A stretch of 50,834 nt of DNA from Paludibacteraceae bacterium. GTDB lineage: Bacteria > Bacteroidota > Bacteroidia > Bacteroidales > Paludibacteraceae. A model generated the notes under the pieces. It saw nothing but the letters and a program-made list of their open reading frames with translations. It did no database searches and had not been told where the DNA came from. Below, in pieces: positions 5,237 to 13,658 of this stretch. Positions within the stretch are counted from its first letter, which is position 1. Each line of letters begins with the position of its first letter. The translations under genes and the position numbers were made by a program. Location: contig JAFSJN010000012.1 in NCBI GenBank assembly GCA_017439235.1, forward strand, positions 1-50,834, in the 5' to 3' direction.

Positions 5237-7996
5237 TTAATTAAACAAATCAAGGAAATTTTTCCAGAGGGATTTATCTTTGCTATACATTGTGTACTCC
5301 GCATTGTCATTAAATAACCATAAACCTTCTTGGAAGATTACGATTCCACCATAATACATATATTGTTTATCGTTATTGTTATTCAATGCTCCAATTTTTG
5401 CCGCCAATGCTTCGGCTTTATCCTTGACTTCCGATTCATTTGCAGTAAAGCCGCCTTTCGTATCAAAGATACCCAATTGATTTGCTCCTTTAAATTTGAT
5501 AATCCAGTCGGGGTAGAAAATACGCACTTTATTGGTGGAACTATCCGTGTAACGAATACCGAATGCATCTTTACCGGTTCCATTCTTAAACCACCACTCT
5601 ATATGCTGTGGATTACTCTCTAAAAACTTAATAAACTTAACTTCATTATCTCTTCCCGAATAACTCTCCAACAAACGGAATGGTTTAACGATACTTAATG
5701 ATGAAGGTTGGAACTCCTTCATATCATCCGTATATGCATATTGAGCTTTAATGGTAAACACTTCGGCTTCCTGTTCCGCAATACGCTCCATTTTCTTCCG
5801 AACCAAAGCATCTCTGGTCGGTATGTATTCACGCAACGCCATTGTTATTACTCTACGGAAAACACTATTCTCTTTCCGGTCTATATCTTTGAGGAATATT
5901 TTATATTGGCTTATATATGAATAATTGGACATACCAATGGAGAACCATTGACGCAGGGCCTCTTTGAGTGGAGCCCATGAACGCGCAATATTACCGAGTT
6001 TTGCATCGTCCTCAGTCTGTTCTTGCAGGATCTCATAACAACGATAACTGAATAGTTTTTCCACATCATTTTTCGACACTTCAACCATCACGTCTCGCCC
6101 ATATTCATTATTGATGTCAGCGTCGTAATTGTAAAAATGAGCATCAGCCATTACACTACGTTCATATCGATCATCAGGATCTATACCTTTGCTTCTTAGC
6201 ATGTCCTGTTGTTCAGCTAAACTTTGCAGTTTCTCCTCACTTGAACCGAAGTAACGATTGAATGTTTTAATAAACGATGATTGAAAATCGCTTGCACGAC
6301 CTATGTCACCATAATCTCCACGTGACTGAAAATCGGACTTTAGAATAGGATCAATTACCAAATCTTGTTCTCGTACTCCAGCCACACTGGATGCCAATTG
6401 AGCTATTTGACGAGAAATATCTTCTATTACCTGTTGTTTCTGTTCCCCTTCCTCAATCTCTTCTATAAACGAAGGGATTTCGTCTTCTACTGCTTGTTGT
6501 AATAGGTGTTTTTGTTCTTCTATTTGTGCTCGCTGATAATGATAATCCGTTTCCTGTTGGATGATTTCCTGTATCTTCTTAGCTGTTTCCTGCGCTTTTT
6601 GTACGACTGCCGGAACAATCTGCTTTACTTGTGTCAAGTGAGCAATATCATTGAGTTTAGCATCGAACAATGTACCGGCTAAATTTGTACCAAAATCTTG
6701 CAATGCTTGCGTAGCTTGGTATTCGGGAATCAGTTTTGAAATAGCTGTCTTTGGTCTATTCTCTGTGCTGTCTTTGGGATTTTGCACTTCATTACGACGG
6801 TAGTTCGTATAAAGATAGCCTGTTTTAAGAGCGGGATGTCCACTAAGGTCTAATCCTGGAATCGCCATACGAAGAATACGACCGAGTGTCTGTGTGCGGA
6901 ATGTGTCGGATTTGACTTCACGATACATGACTAAAATATGCGCACGAGGGCAATCCCATCCGGTACCAGCTGCATATTTGAACAACATGTATTCTACCGG
7001 ATTATTGCCATCTGAGATATACTCGATGTTTTCTTTCTTATTGTCAAACCATTTAGCAATATGATTAGCGGGTACACCTTTCTTGAGCAGATATTCGGTT
7101 ACTATCTCCTCTTTCAGTTTGATGCCTAGATCTTTTGTTTTCTTATCATCATCTGGTAACTGAATGAGGACTAAAGGATTTATATTCTTGCCTATTTGTT
7201 CCCATTCCGCTTTCAGGGCAGCGCGTTTCTCCATTGCTAAGTCAAGAAGCAGATAATCATGGTCGATATTTTCAAAGACATTCAGGTCTTCTTCAGTTTG
7301 GGAGATAATCTCCTCTTTAATAAGTCCTGCGGCAATTACATCCTCACGTTCTACTTCAACGAACCCAGCGCGATTATGACGAATATCACTAATGGAAGGC
7401 TCTGATTCTGGCGTAGCGGATACCTTTAGAATAATCTTTGGGTTGAGCGGATCTATAACAACCTTTATAGCAAGGTCGGTTACATTCTTGTGGCTCTCGT
7501 CAATAATCATTATGATTCGACGACCTTCCTTATGCGTGTTTTCTACTATGTCTTCAAAATAAAAGCCTGTTTCCTTGTACAAACGTTCATCTTCTGGACG
7601 ACGCAAAACACGCTTGTCCGCTTTCTCGGTAGATAGTTTCTGCCAGTTGAGAAACAAGATGTCATTGCGTTTCAGCAATCCTTGGTTAAAGTCCTGTACG
7701 GTCAATAATTGGTTGCCGATATTCGGATGAAAATACTCAAAGAACTTTTCCTTGCTCTGCATAGCGAGGTCATCCGAGAACGTAATCCACACAAACGCCA
7801 CATCCTCATTCCAATCGGGCTGCGTGTGCAGACCGTTGATGAAATTAGACACCATGAACGTCTTGCCGCTACCGGTGGGAGACTTAAACACGATCTCATG
7901 TTTAAAGTCATTGTTGGCATACCAAATAGCCTTGAACTGCGTCGTTAATTCTTCTACTGCGTTTTGCTGAAACGCAAGCATATTAAATTGAGCCAT
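5237..7996 (-). CDS. res: Type III restriction enzyme Res subunit (helicase-nuclease)
   Basis: The 919-aa restriction subunit acts with Mod to cut DNA carrying unmodified head-to-head sites after ATP-dependent communication along DNA. Superfamily 2 helicase motifs are intact: Walker A (P-T-G-S-G-K-T, residues 40-46), motif II D-E-S-H (166-169) and motif III S-A-T-P (193-196). A PD-(D/E)xK nuclease follows near the C-terminus (Y-P-D-W-I-I...F-D-T-K-G-G, about residues 823-843). The length is normal for the family. It starts 9 nt after the mod stop, so the pair is cotranscribed, with mod first, as is usual. All catalytic motifs are present, so the enzyme should be active. The genes that follow on the same strand (micropeptides, membrane protein, CoiA-like protein) are not part of classical type III systems. 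Confidence 0.95.
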   Translation of the reverse strand: MAQFNMLAFQQNAVEELTTQFKAIWYANNDFKHEIVFKSPTGSGKTFMVSNFINGLHTQPDWNEDVAFVWITFSDDLAMQSKEKFFEYFHPNIGNQLLTVQDFNQGLLKRNDILFLNWQKLSTEKADKRVLRRPEDERLYKETGFYFEDIVENTHKEGRRIIMIIDESHKNVTDLAIKVVIDPLNPKIILKVSATPESEPSISDIRHNRAGFVEVEREDVIAAGLIKEEIISQTEEDLNVFENIDHDYLLLDLAMEKRAALKAEWEQIGKNINPLVLIQLPDDDKKTKDLGIKLKEEIVTEYLLKKGVPANHIAKWFDNKKENIEYISDGNNPVEYMLFKYAAGTGWDCPRAHILVMYREVKSDTFRTQTLGRILRMAIPGLDLSGHPALKTGYLYTNYRRNEVQNPKDSTENRPKTAISKLIPEYQATQALQDFGTNLAGTLFDAKLNDIAHLTQVKQIVPAVVQKAQETAKKIQEIIQQETDYHYQRAQIEEQKHLLQQAVEDEIPSFIEEIEEGEQKQQVIEDISRQIAQLASSVAGVREQDLVIDPILKSDFQSRGDYGDIGRASDFQSSFIKTFNRYFGSSEEKLQSLAEQQDMLRSKGIDPDDRYERSVMADAHFYNYDADINNEYGRDVMVEVSKNDVEKLFSYRCYEILQEQTEDDAKLGNIARSWAPLKEALRQWFSIGMSNYSYISQYKIFLKDIDRKENSVFRRVITMALREYIPTRDALVRKKMERIAEQEAEVFTIKAQYAYTDDMKEFQPSSLSIVKPFRLLESYSGRDNEVKFIKFLESNPQHIEWWFKNGTGKDAFGIRYTDSSTNKVRIFYPDWIIKFKGANQLGIFDTKGGFTANESEVKDKAEALAAKIGALNNNNDKQYMYYGGIVIFQEGLWLFNDNAEYTMYSKDKSLWKNFLDLFN

Positions 7997-8005
7997 AGTG
8001 CTATA

Positions 8006-9799
8006 TTATAATTGGTGGATGTTCTGATAAATTTCCAAAATCGGCTGCGGAATAGGCTTGATAGTAAGCCCCGAAAGGTCATCAAACTCATTCTCAAAAA
8101 CAGACGGATCGCCCCATGTGAACACATAGACCGCGATACGCGCTAACGGGTGCTCCTGTTGGAGTTGTTCTATATCGCGGCGGAAATCCACAAAGTGCAT
8201 GAGGTTGCCAGAGAAATACACCGCCGTAAACTCAAAATCATTCGCCGGTTTGTCACCTTTGCGAAGTTGGAAGATTTGGTACGCCTTGGCAGTCTTTATT
8301 TCCTCTAATGTATTCTCGCCTAATGCCAACAAACAACCTGCGCGTTGAGTAAGCACCACTTTGTCCGAATCGGTAATGTGCGTAATATCGTTATCGCCCA
8401 CAAATGCGGTGCGATAGTATTTCATGGAATTGCCAAGCCCTGCGACTTGTTCGCCTTTGGCATTGGTATAACCTTGCATCACACGGCGATTACGTTCGTA
8501 TGTTACACTCTCGCAAATGTTGTTTTCGTTCTGTTGCACAAGAATACATTGCCGATGCCCACCATCTTCTTCATTAAGTTGCATGGTCGCGTGCATGGTA
8601 GTGCCACTGCCTCCGAAGAAATCAAGAATAATAGATGATTTATATCCGCCTATTCCAATTAGAATCTTAATAAATTCTACGGGTTTAGGATATTCAAAAA
8701 TACCTTTGTCGCCAAAAATATCTTTAATTTGCAAAGAGGCTTTTTTATTGCCTTCTATATCTTGGAATAAATTGGAGACTTGTTTAGTTCTTCCTTCCAA
8801 ATAATATTTTACATAAGGAGTCCATTTGCTCTTTTTATAACCATCTATTTCGACATCTTTGGAATTGTTATCTTCTTTCCAAAATATCATGTCATTTTGC
8901 AACAGCTCCATATATGTTTTTTTCGCGACGCGCCATCGACTTAAATAGTCACTAGGTCCAAATGGATAAACTTCACTTCCGTCAGGAGCTATTATTGGAT
9001 AGAACATATTTGGTCTATCTCCTTTTCTGTCCGCATTTCCCGTCTTTCTTAATTGGAGTATAGAATATCTTCCTTTTTCGTCCTCTAAATTAAACCTTTT
9101 AGCATCGTCTGAGGATAAAGGTAAACCATTAAGAATGAAAGATTCTGATTTTTTATAGACAAAGCAGTAGTCTACAGAACTACCTATTTTATTAGCATCT
9201 TGCCCAGTTGTAGTTCCAGTTGCCCTTGTTATCATTCCAACATAGTTCTTCTCCCCAAATACTTGATCACATAGTAATTTAAGGTTGGCTTGTTCGTTAT
9301 CGTCAATAGAAATAAATATAACGCCACGGTCGGAAAGCAAGTTCTTTGCCAATTCCAAACGCTTATGCATAAACGACAGCCAATAACTATGGCGCAACGG
9401 ATGGTCGGTCGGAACAGTTGTGCCGTCTGGGTATTTATCCAAAACACGCTTGTCCTTATAAACAAACCCATCCGAACCGGTGTTATACGGCGGATCGATA
9501 TAGATGACATCTATTTGTCCCTTGTGGGTATAGTTGAGGCAAGTGAGTGCGTGGAAATTGTCGCCCTCAATCAGAATGTGCGTCGGCTTACCATCATCAT
9601 TCGTAAGGGCTTTCTCCTTGACTTCCTCCAAGATAGGGAGTGCATTTTCGCTTGCTGCTTCAAATGCTTCGGGCACATCCATCCAACGCAAACCATATTG
9701 CGTTTCGCTATTCTTCTTAATCTCCGTCTGGAGGCGCGTTATCTGTTTTTCCAGTTCGCGAATACGGAGTAAATATGCATTATCTTGTTCAGATGCCAT
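8006..9799 (-). CDS. mod: Type III DNA methyltransferase Mod subunit
   Basis: A 597-aa N6-adenine methyltransferase that supplies sequence recognition and protection for the type III system. It has the beta-class motif order: catalytic D-P-P-Y at residues 102-105 comes before the SAM-binding motif D-F-F-G-G-S-G-T (about 393-400), with the target recognition domain between them. The N-terminus (1-35) is a coiled coil. It starts 15 nt after the GIY-YIG gene stop. The segment coding the recognition domain (about 8640-9240) is clearly AT-richer than the flanking catalytic parts, which suggests exchange of the specificity domain. No long simple repeat that would cause phase variation is visible. 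The target sequence cannot be read from the protein. Confidence 0.95.
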   Translation of the reverse strand: MASEQDNAYLLRIRELEKQITRLQTEIKKNSETQYGLRWMDVPEAFEAASENALPILEEVKEKALTNDDGKPTHILIEGDNFHALTCLNYTHKGQIDVIYIDPPYNTGSDGFVYKDKRVLDKYPDGTTVPTDHPLRHSYWLSFMHKRLELAKNLLSDRGVIFISIDDNEQANLKLLCDQVFGEKNYVGMITRATGTTTGQDANKIGSSVDYCFVYKKSESFILNGLPLSSDDAKRFNLEDEKGRYSILQLRKTGNADRKGDRPNMFYPIIAPDGSEVYPFGPSDYLSRWRVAKKTYMELLQNDMIFWKEDNNSKDVEIDGYKKSKWTPYVKYYLEGRTKQVSNLFQDIEGNKKASLQIKDIFGDKGIFEYPKPVEFIKILIGIGGYKSSIILDFFGGSGTTMHATMQLNEEDGGHRQCILVQQNENNICESVTYERNRRVMQGYTNAKGEQVAGLGNSMKYYRTAFVGDNDITHITDSDKVVLTQRAGCLLALGENTLEEIKTAKAYQIFQLRKGDKPANDFEFTAVYFSGNLMHFVDFRRDIEQLQQEHPLARIAVYVFTWGDPSVFENEFDDLSGLTIKPIPQPILEIYQNIHQL

Positions 9800-9814
9800 T
9801 TATTGTTTTGCTCT

Positions 9815-10621
9815 TTAGAAATTTTCCTGTATATATTTCAACAATTCACCTGTAATAGACATAGCTCCGCGAGGCGCCATTTTCAAACCATTATCCAATA
9901 AGTTCGGGAATGACAAACGGGAATCTTTTGTCTCTCCAGTTATTCGAATGTGCACAAAACGGTTGCGCGCAATAACTTCATCAAAATCAGATGGATTAGA
10001 GTAGAACTCACGTTCACGCTCCATATCTGCGCTATAGGACAAATTTGCTGCCACTACTTCAAAACGATAGCGGATAGCGCTATCTGGAGCAGAACCATAT
10101 AGGTAACCTATGTCGCCAGCCGCTAAATTCTTATGTTGGTTCCAATAAATATCTGCGTACTTCTTAATGCATTTATGCAAGTCGAAATACTTGGTGTTGT
10201 AAGGTATCATCCAAACACGACGCTCACCATCCTTACGCTTTGGTTCCACCTTCTCTTGCTCAGCATTCAGACCTAACATCTCACGCTTATGCACCTCTTC
10301 AATAACAGCATCATCAAGCAAAAGAGCAACATCCTTGAAGATGTCCAGCGCGTCCTCTGGACTAACATTGAAAAACTCTCGGTTGTTACGAATACGAAGT
10401 TTAGTAAAGCGCTCAATGTAACGGTGCACGAGTTTCTCTGCCTCTGCATATTTAGCCGTGCACATAGTTGCATAAATTTCAAACGGTAGTGGCACAGCCG
10501 TATTGTCCAGTTCCTTTGAACGTACATCAACCGGTCGGCTGCTCTTGCCTATCTTCACCCAGTTCTCGCGAAATGCTTGGTTGGTCAGGATGTAAACATA
10601 TCCCTTTTGTTCGTTTGCCAT
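9815..10621 (-). CDS. GIY-YIG nuclease (T5orf172-like) fused to EVE-like domain
   Basis: A 268-aa protein. Residues about 6-100 match the T5orf172/GIY-YIG layout: G-Y-V-Y-I-L, then V-K-I-G-K-S, an Arg-rich helix and R-E-F-F. After a charged linker (about 105-133) comes a segment starting R-V-W-M-I-P-Y-N with G-D-I-G-Y-L-Y and F-V-H-I-R-I, which looks like an EVE/PUA-like domain, a fold that senses modified bases in several restriction enzymes. The ATG at 10621 is chosen over a GTG at 10654 because the promoter boxes would leave only a few leader nucleotides before the GTG but about 40 before the ATG. As first gene of the type III operon it may restrict modified DNA, complementing Mod/Res; that is inference. 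Confidence 0.75.
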   Translation of the reverse strand: MANEQKGYVYILTNQAFRENWVKIGKSSRPVDVRSKELDNTAVPLPFEIYATMCTAKYAEAEKLVHRYIERFTKLRIRNNREFFNVSPEDALDIFKDVALLLDDAVIEEVHKREMLGLNAEQEKVEPKRKDGERRVWMIPYNTKYFDLHKCIKKYADIYWNQHKNLAAGDIGYLYGSAPDSAIRYRFEVVAANLSYSADMEREREFYSNPSDFDEVIARNRFVHIRITGETKDSRLSFPNLLDNGLKMAPRGAMSITGELLKYIQENF

Positions 10622-10667
10622 GAAATATCTTTTGTGTTTATATTCGTTTTTCACAAACTTTGCGGTG

Positions 10668-10699
10668 CAAAGTTACACAAATTTTTTGACATGTGCAAA
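10668..10699 (-). promoter_or_regulatory. Promoter of the type III R-M operon
   Basis: The minus strand carries TTTG (10699-10696), a 20-nt spacer and TAACTTTG (10675-10668). This is the only clear promoter I see for genes 10621 down to 2285, and it fixes the translation start of the first gene. Confidence 0.85.
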
Positions 10700-10722
10700 T
10701 AAAAACTTTATTTTGCCTATAT

Positions 10723-10809
10723 TTAAAGGCATAATAAAACCGTTGCGAGAAAAAAGATGCTCAAAATACCGATAGCATCCATTACCAAACTCAATGTTGT
10801 GTCTCTCAT
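10723..10809 (-). CDS. Possible 28-aa hydrophobic peptide
   Basis: A short frame encodes a peptide beginning M-R-D-T-T and continuing as a single hydrophobic segment (about residues 11-28) ending L-L-C-L. A -7-like box lies at 10888-10895 and a 7-bp hairpin (10856-10875) sits in the leader, about 45 nt before the ATG. The layout resembles small membrane peptides or type I toxins, but no antisense RNA or homologue can be shown from sequence. It ends 24 nt before the -33 box of the R-M operon promoter, so transcription through it could affect that operon. Low confidence; it may be chance. Confidence 0.3.
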   Translation of the reverse strand: MRDTTLSLVMDAIGILSIFFLATVLLCL

Positions 10810-10855
10810 AATCGTTTTTATTATTTATATTATACCTTTCTCGGCGGAGGCCACT

Positions 10856-10895
10856 CCTTCCATTCCGTTGGAAGGACGTTCCGGGTGCAAAATTA
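10856..10895 (-). promoter_or_regulatory. Possible promoter and leader hairpin of the 28-aa ORF
   Basis: The minus strand reads TAATTTTG at 10895-10888, fitting TAnnTTTG, but lacks a TTTG 20 nt upstream. Just downstream, 10856-10862 pairs with 10869-10875 over a 6-nt loop. Confidence 0.35.
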
Positions 10896-10959
10896 GTACA
10901 ACAAAAAGACACTACACGTCCGAAGGTGCAAAAATATTTCAAAAAAATGCAAAATTTCT

Positions 10960-11220
10960 TCATTTTTCTTCAAAAGAAGCGCTTCGATAGATTTTTGCGT
11001 CCTTTTTTATCTCTATTCCACAATACTCATCTATCGGCACCCACCAGAACTCTTTTCGTGTGGTATTGCGTTCAAGATGTAAAAATCGTAACACATATCC
11101 GGCGCGTAATCGGTTGTCTTCTAACCAAAAGAATTCCCTCCACTCGTCCAATGTAAATTCGATGATGTAACTTGCCGGAGTCACTGCTTTGTAATAGCGA
11201 AAACGAACAATGATAAACAT
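10960..11220 (-). CDS. Hypothetical 86-aa protein
   Basis: Not recognised. The frame from ATG 11220 gives a protein rich in aromatic and charged residues (F-T-L-D-E-W-R-E-F-F-W; F-W-W-V-P-I-D-E-Y), with alternating strands and no signal peptide or membrane helix, which reads like a small folded cytoplasmic domain. The same frame extends upstream to 11316, but that part runs through a leader hairpin and reads as low-complexity, so the inner start is preferred. A good promoter lies at 11385-11416. The gene stands alone between the R-M operon and the core genome. Moderate confidence that it is real. Confidence 0.5.
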   Translation of the reverse strand: MFIIVRFRYYKAVTPASYIIEFTLDEWREFFWLEDNRLRAGYVLRFLHLERNTTRKEFWWVPIDEYCGIEIKKDAKIYRSASFEEK

Positions 11221-11268
11221 AATGCGGTATGTATTTGAGTTTATAGTTACCGCCTTATATGACAGCGA

Positions 11269-11378
11269 GAGGGTCGTATGCCTTATAGCACGCGACCCTC
11301 CGCATGCCATTAGCATCTTTCTTTATAGTCGGGAGCAAAAGGCGAAAATGACCGACTTGAGGACTTCATTTCTGAAAT
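11269..11378 (-). promoter_or_regulatory. Structured 5' leader with a 19-codon ORF
   Basis: Between the promoter and the 86-aa gene the transcript would contain a 19-codon ORF (11369-11310; M-K-S-S-S-R-S-F-S-P-F-A-P-D-Y-K-E-R-C) and then an 8-bp stem (11293-11300 with 11269-11276) with further pairing in its loop. The nested start codons after the short ORF suggest leader-type regulation, or a small RNA of the kind found in Bacteroidales. No uridine tract follows the stem, so it is not a classical terminator. Confidence 0.4.
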
Positions 11379-11384
11379 CGGGTG

Positions 11385-11416
11385 CAAAGGTACACAAAAA
11401 ATCTCACTTATGCAAG
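11385..11416 (-). promoter_or_regulatory. Promoter of the 86-aa gene or leader RNA
   Basis: TACCTTTG occupies 11392-11385 on the minus strand, with CTTG at 11416-11413 in the -33 position (20-nt spacer). Confidence 0.7.
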
Positions 11417-11483
11417 CATAATGTCATATAATCGGTCAAAAACAATGAATAATATTCATTTGGACGAAAATATATAAGAAAAA

Positions 11484-11515
11484 TTTGTGTATGTGCATTT
11501 TTTGTTGTACCTTTG
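11484..11515 (+). promoter_or_regulatory. Promoter of DUF349-ftsE
   Basis: TTTG at 11484-11487, a 20-nt spacer and TACCTTTG at 11508-11515; the ATG follows 24 nt later. Confidence 0.85.
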
Positions 11516-11539
11516 TGCGCTGATTATAGATTTTAGGCT

Positions 11540-13006
11540 ATGGATAACGAAAAACAAACCCTCGTAGACGAGTTGAAAGAGCTGCTCAATAGCAATGTGG
11601 CAGAAGTAAAAGACCAAGTAGAAGAACTGAAGAATAAGTTCTATCGCCTTTACCACGAAGAGCAGGCTGCTCTTAAGCAGGCCGCCGAAGAGGCTGCCGC
11701 CGCTGCCGGCGAAGTGCTCGACAACTGGCAACCTGCCATGGACGAGGTAGAGAACCAATTCCGCGAACTGCTCAACGTGTACAAACAGAAACGCGCCGAG
11801 GTAACCAAACAAATGGAGGCCGAGATGCAGCAAAACCTGCTGCGCAAGGAGAATATCATCGCCCAGATGAAAGACCTGGCCGAATCGGAGACCGCTGACG
11901 TCATGGATAAGATGAAGAAAGTGCGCGAACTCCAAGCCGAATGGAAGACCATCGGTCCCGTACCTGCACCTAAGGCACAAGAGATATGGAAACAGTATAA
12001 CCAGTATCAGGAGCAGTTCTACGACCTGGTGAAGATAAATATCGAACTCCGCGACCTCGACTTCAAGAAAAACTTGGAGATGAAGACGCTCCTATGCGAG
12101 GCAGCCGAGAAACTGGCCGACAACGCCAACATAGTAGAAGCCAGCCGCGCCCTGCAGCAGCTCCACGACGAGTGGGCAGAGATAGGTCCCGTAGCCCGCG
12201 AACTGCGCGAAGACCTCTGGCAGCGCTTCAAAGAGGCTTCCACCATCATCAATAAGAAACATCAGGCTTACTTCGATGCCCTGCACGAACGCGAGAAAGA
12301 GAACCTGGAGAAGAAACAGGCCCTGCTCGAGCAACTGCGCGCATTGGACTATAGCACCCTGAAATCGAATAAACAGTGGGACGAGGTATCCGCTAAGGTG
12401 CAAGCCGTACAGGACGAATGGCGCACCATTGGCTTCGCCCCCAAGAAACAGAATCAGGCTATCTACGACGAGTACCGCAAACTGACCGGCGAGTTCTTCA
12501 AAGCCCGCAGTGCGTACTTTAAGAATATACGCGACACCTTCAACGAGAACCTCAAACGTAAACGCGAATTGGTAGCTAAAGCCGAAGCCTTCAAAGATGC
12601 CGTAGACTGGGAAGCCGCTACTAACGCCGTCATCGCCCTGCAGCGCGAATGGCGCACCATAGGTCCCGTAGCTCATAAGTACAGCGACGAGGTGTGGAAG
12701 AGCTTTACCGCCGCCTGCGACGACTTCTTCAACCGCAAGCGCGAACAGGTAGGCAACGCCAAAGCCGAAGCACGCAAGAACCGCATGGAACAGACCGTAG
12801 CTAACGGCAACCGCGATAAACTCATACGTATGTATGAGCAACTCAAACAGGAGATAAAAACCGCTGAGAATAACATCCTCTTCTTTACCGGCAAATCCAA
12901 ATCCGGCAACAAGATAGTGGAGGATATGCAGAAGAAGATTGACGGCCTCAAAGCCCAACTGAGCGAATTGGAAGACAAGATCAACGCGCTGGATGGAGCT
13001 AATTAA
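11540..13006 (+). CDS. DUF349 repeat protein
   Basis: A 488-aa, highly charged, helical protein with four DUF349 units, each marked by a W-x-x-I-G-P/F block: E-W-K-T-I-G-P-V, E-W-A-E-I-G-P-V, E-W-R-T-I-G-F-A and E-W-R-T-I-G-P-V. The N-terminal 100 residues and the C-terminal 60 are predicted coiled coil. No signal peptide, so cytoplasmic. Bacteroidetes carry one such protein almost universally; the molecular role is not established. Its last 14 nt overlap the ftsE start, so the two are translated in a coupled way, hinting at a role linked to the cell envelope or division (inference). Confidence 0.9.
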   Translation: MDNEKQTLVDELKELLNSNVAEVKDQVEELKNKFYRLYHEEQAALKQAAEEAAAAAGEVLDNWQPAMDEVENQFRELLNVYKQKRAEVTKQMEAEMQQNLLRKENIIAQMKDLAESETADVMDKMKKVRELQAEWKTIGPVPAPKAQEIWKQYNQYQEQFYDLVKINIELRDLDFKKNLEMKTLLCEAAEKLADNANIVEASRALQQLHDEWAEIGPVARELREDLWQRFKEASTIINKKHQAYFDALHEREKENLEKKQALLEQLRALDYSTLKSNKQWDEVSAKVQAVQDEWRTIGFAPKKQNQAIYDEYRKLTGEFFKARSAYFKNIRDTFNENLKRKRELVAKAEAFKDAVDWEAATNAVIALQREWRTIGPVAHKYSDEVWKSFTAACDDFFNRKREQVGNAKAEARKNRMEQTVANGNRDKLIRMYEQLKQEIKTAENNILFFTGKSKSGNKIVEDMQKKIDGLKAQLSELEDKINALDGAN

Positions 13007-13658
13007 TTACAAGAACGTCGAGATCCGCCAGAGCGAGCAGACCGTGCTCCGCAACGTGAACCTGAGTGTTCAGGATGGCGAGATGATCTATCTGCTGGGT
13101 AAGGTAGGTTCGGGTAAGTCGTCGCTGCTGCGCACCTTCTATGCCGAACTGCCTATCTACAGCGGACAAGCCTCATTCTTAGGCTACGACCTCACCGCTA
13201 TCCGCCGCCGCCAGATACCTTACCTCAGACGTAGGGTAGGCGTCGTCTTTCAGGACTTCCAACTGCTCACCGACCGCACCGTAGGCGAGAACCTGATGTT
13301 CGTGCTGCGCGCCACAGGATGGAAGGACAAGAAGGTCATGCGTACCCATATAACCGACGTATTGGCGCAGGTAGGCATGTCCGACAAAGCCTATAAGATG
13401 CCCTACCAACTGAGCGGAGGCGAACAACAACGCATCGTCATAGCACGGGCGCTGCTCAATACACCCGATATCATCCTGGCCGATGAGCCTACCGGCAACC
13501 TCGACGCCGAGACAGGACAGGAGATAATGGAACTGCTATACGGTATACGAAAAGCGGGCATGACCGTTATCATGTCCACTCATAATCGTCTATGGACCGA
13601 GTTGTATCCCGGACGCAAACTCTTATTTGCCGGCGGTCAAGTAAGTGAGTGCGAATAG
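12993..13658 (+). CDS. ftsE: Cell division ATP-binding protein FtsE
   Basis: A 221-aa ABC ATPase. Walker A is G-K-V-G-S-G-K-S-S (about residues 36-44), the Q-loop sits in V-F-Q-D-F-Q-L-L, the signature is L-S-G-G-E-Q-Q-R, Walker B is [12 protein letters not shown], and the switch His is in S-T-H-N. The D-F-Q-L-L stretch and overall length fit FtsE rather than LolD. FtsE works with the membrane protein FtsX to control cell-wall hydrolysis at division; no ftsX is adjacent, and instead the gene overlaps the DUF349 gene. Its 3' end overlaps the convergent sufE gene by 36 bp, leaving no room for a separate terminator. Confidence 0.9.
   Translation: MELINYKNVEIRQSEQTVLRNVNLSVQDGEMIYLLGKVGSGKSSLLRTFYAELPIYSGQASFLGYDLTAIRRRQIPYLRRRVGVVFQDFQLLTDRTVGENLMFVLRATGWKDKKVMRTHITDVLAQVGMSDKAYKMPYQLSGGEQQRIVIARALLNTPDIILADEPTGNLDAETGQEIMELLYGIRKAGMTVIMSTHNRLWTELYPGRKLLFAGGQVSECE

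Noticed and set aside
8006-9799. Phase-variable simple repeats in mod
   Set aside because: No run of four or more tandem 3-6-bp units or long homopolymer was seen in the coding sequence.
10673-10963. 96-codon minus-strand frame
   Set aside because: Its start lies upstream of the local -7 box and the sequence runs through the hairpin, the R-M promoter region and low-complexity DNA; no protein-like pattern.
10757-10990. 77-codon plus-strand frame with a hydrophobic segment
   Set aside because: No promoter on the plus strand; it is the complement of the leader and 28-aa ORF region, and its C-terminal part overlaps the 86-aa gene end.
12092-12958. 288-codon minus-strand frame over the DUF349 gene
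   Set aside because: Antisense shadow of a highly biased repeat gene; no supportable domain.
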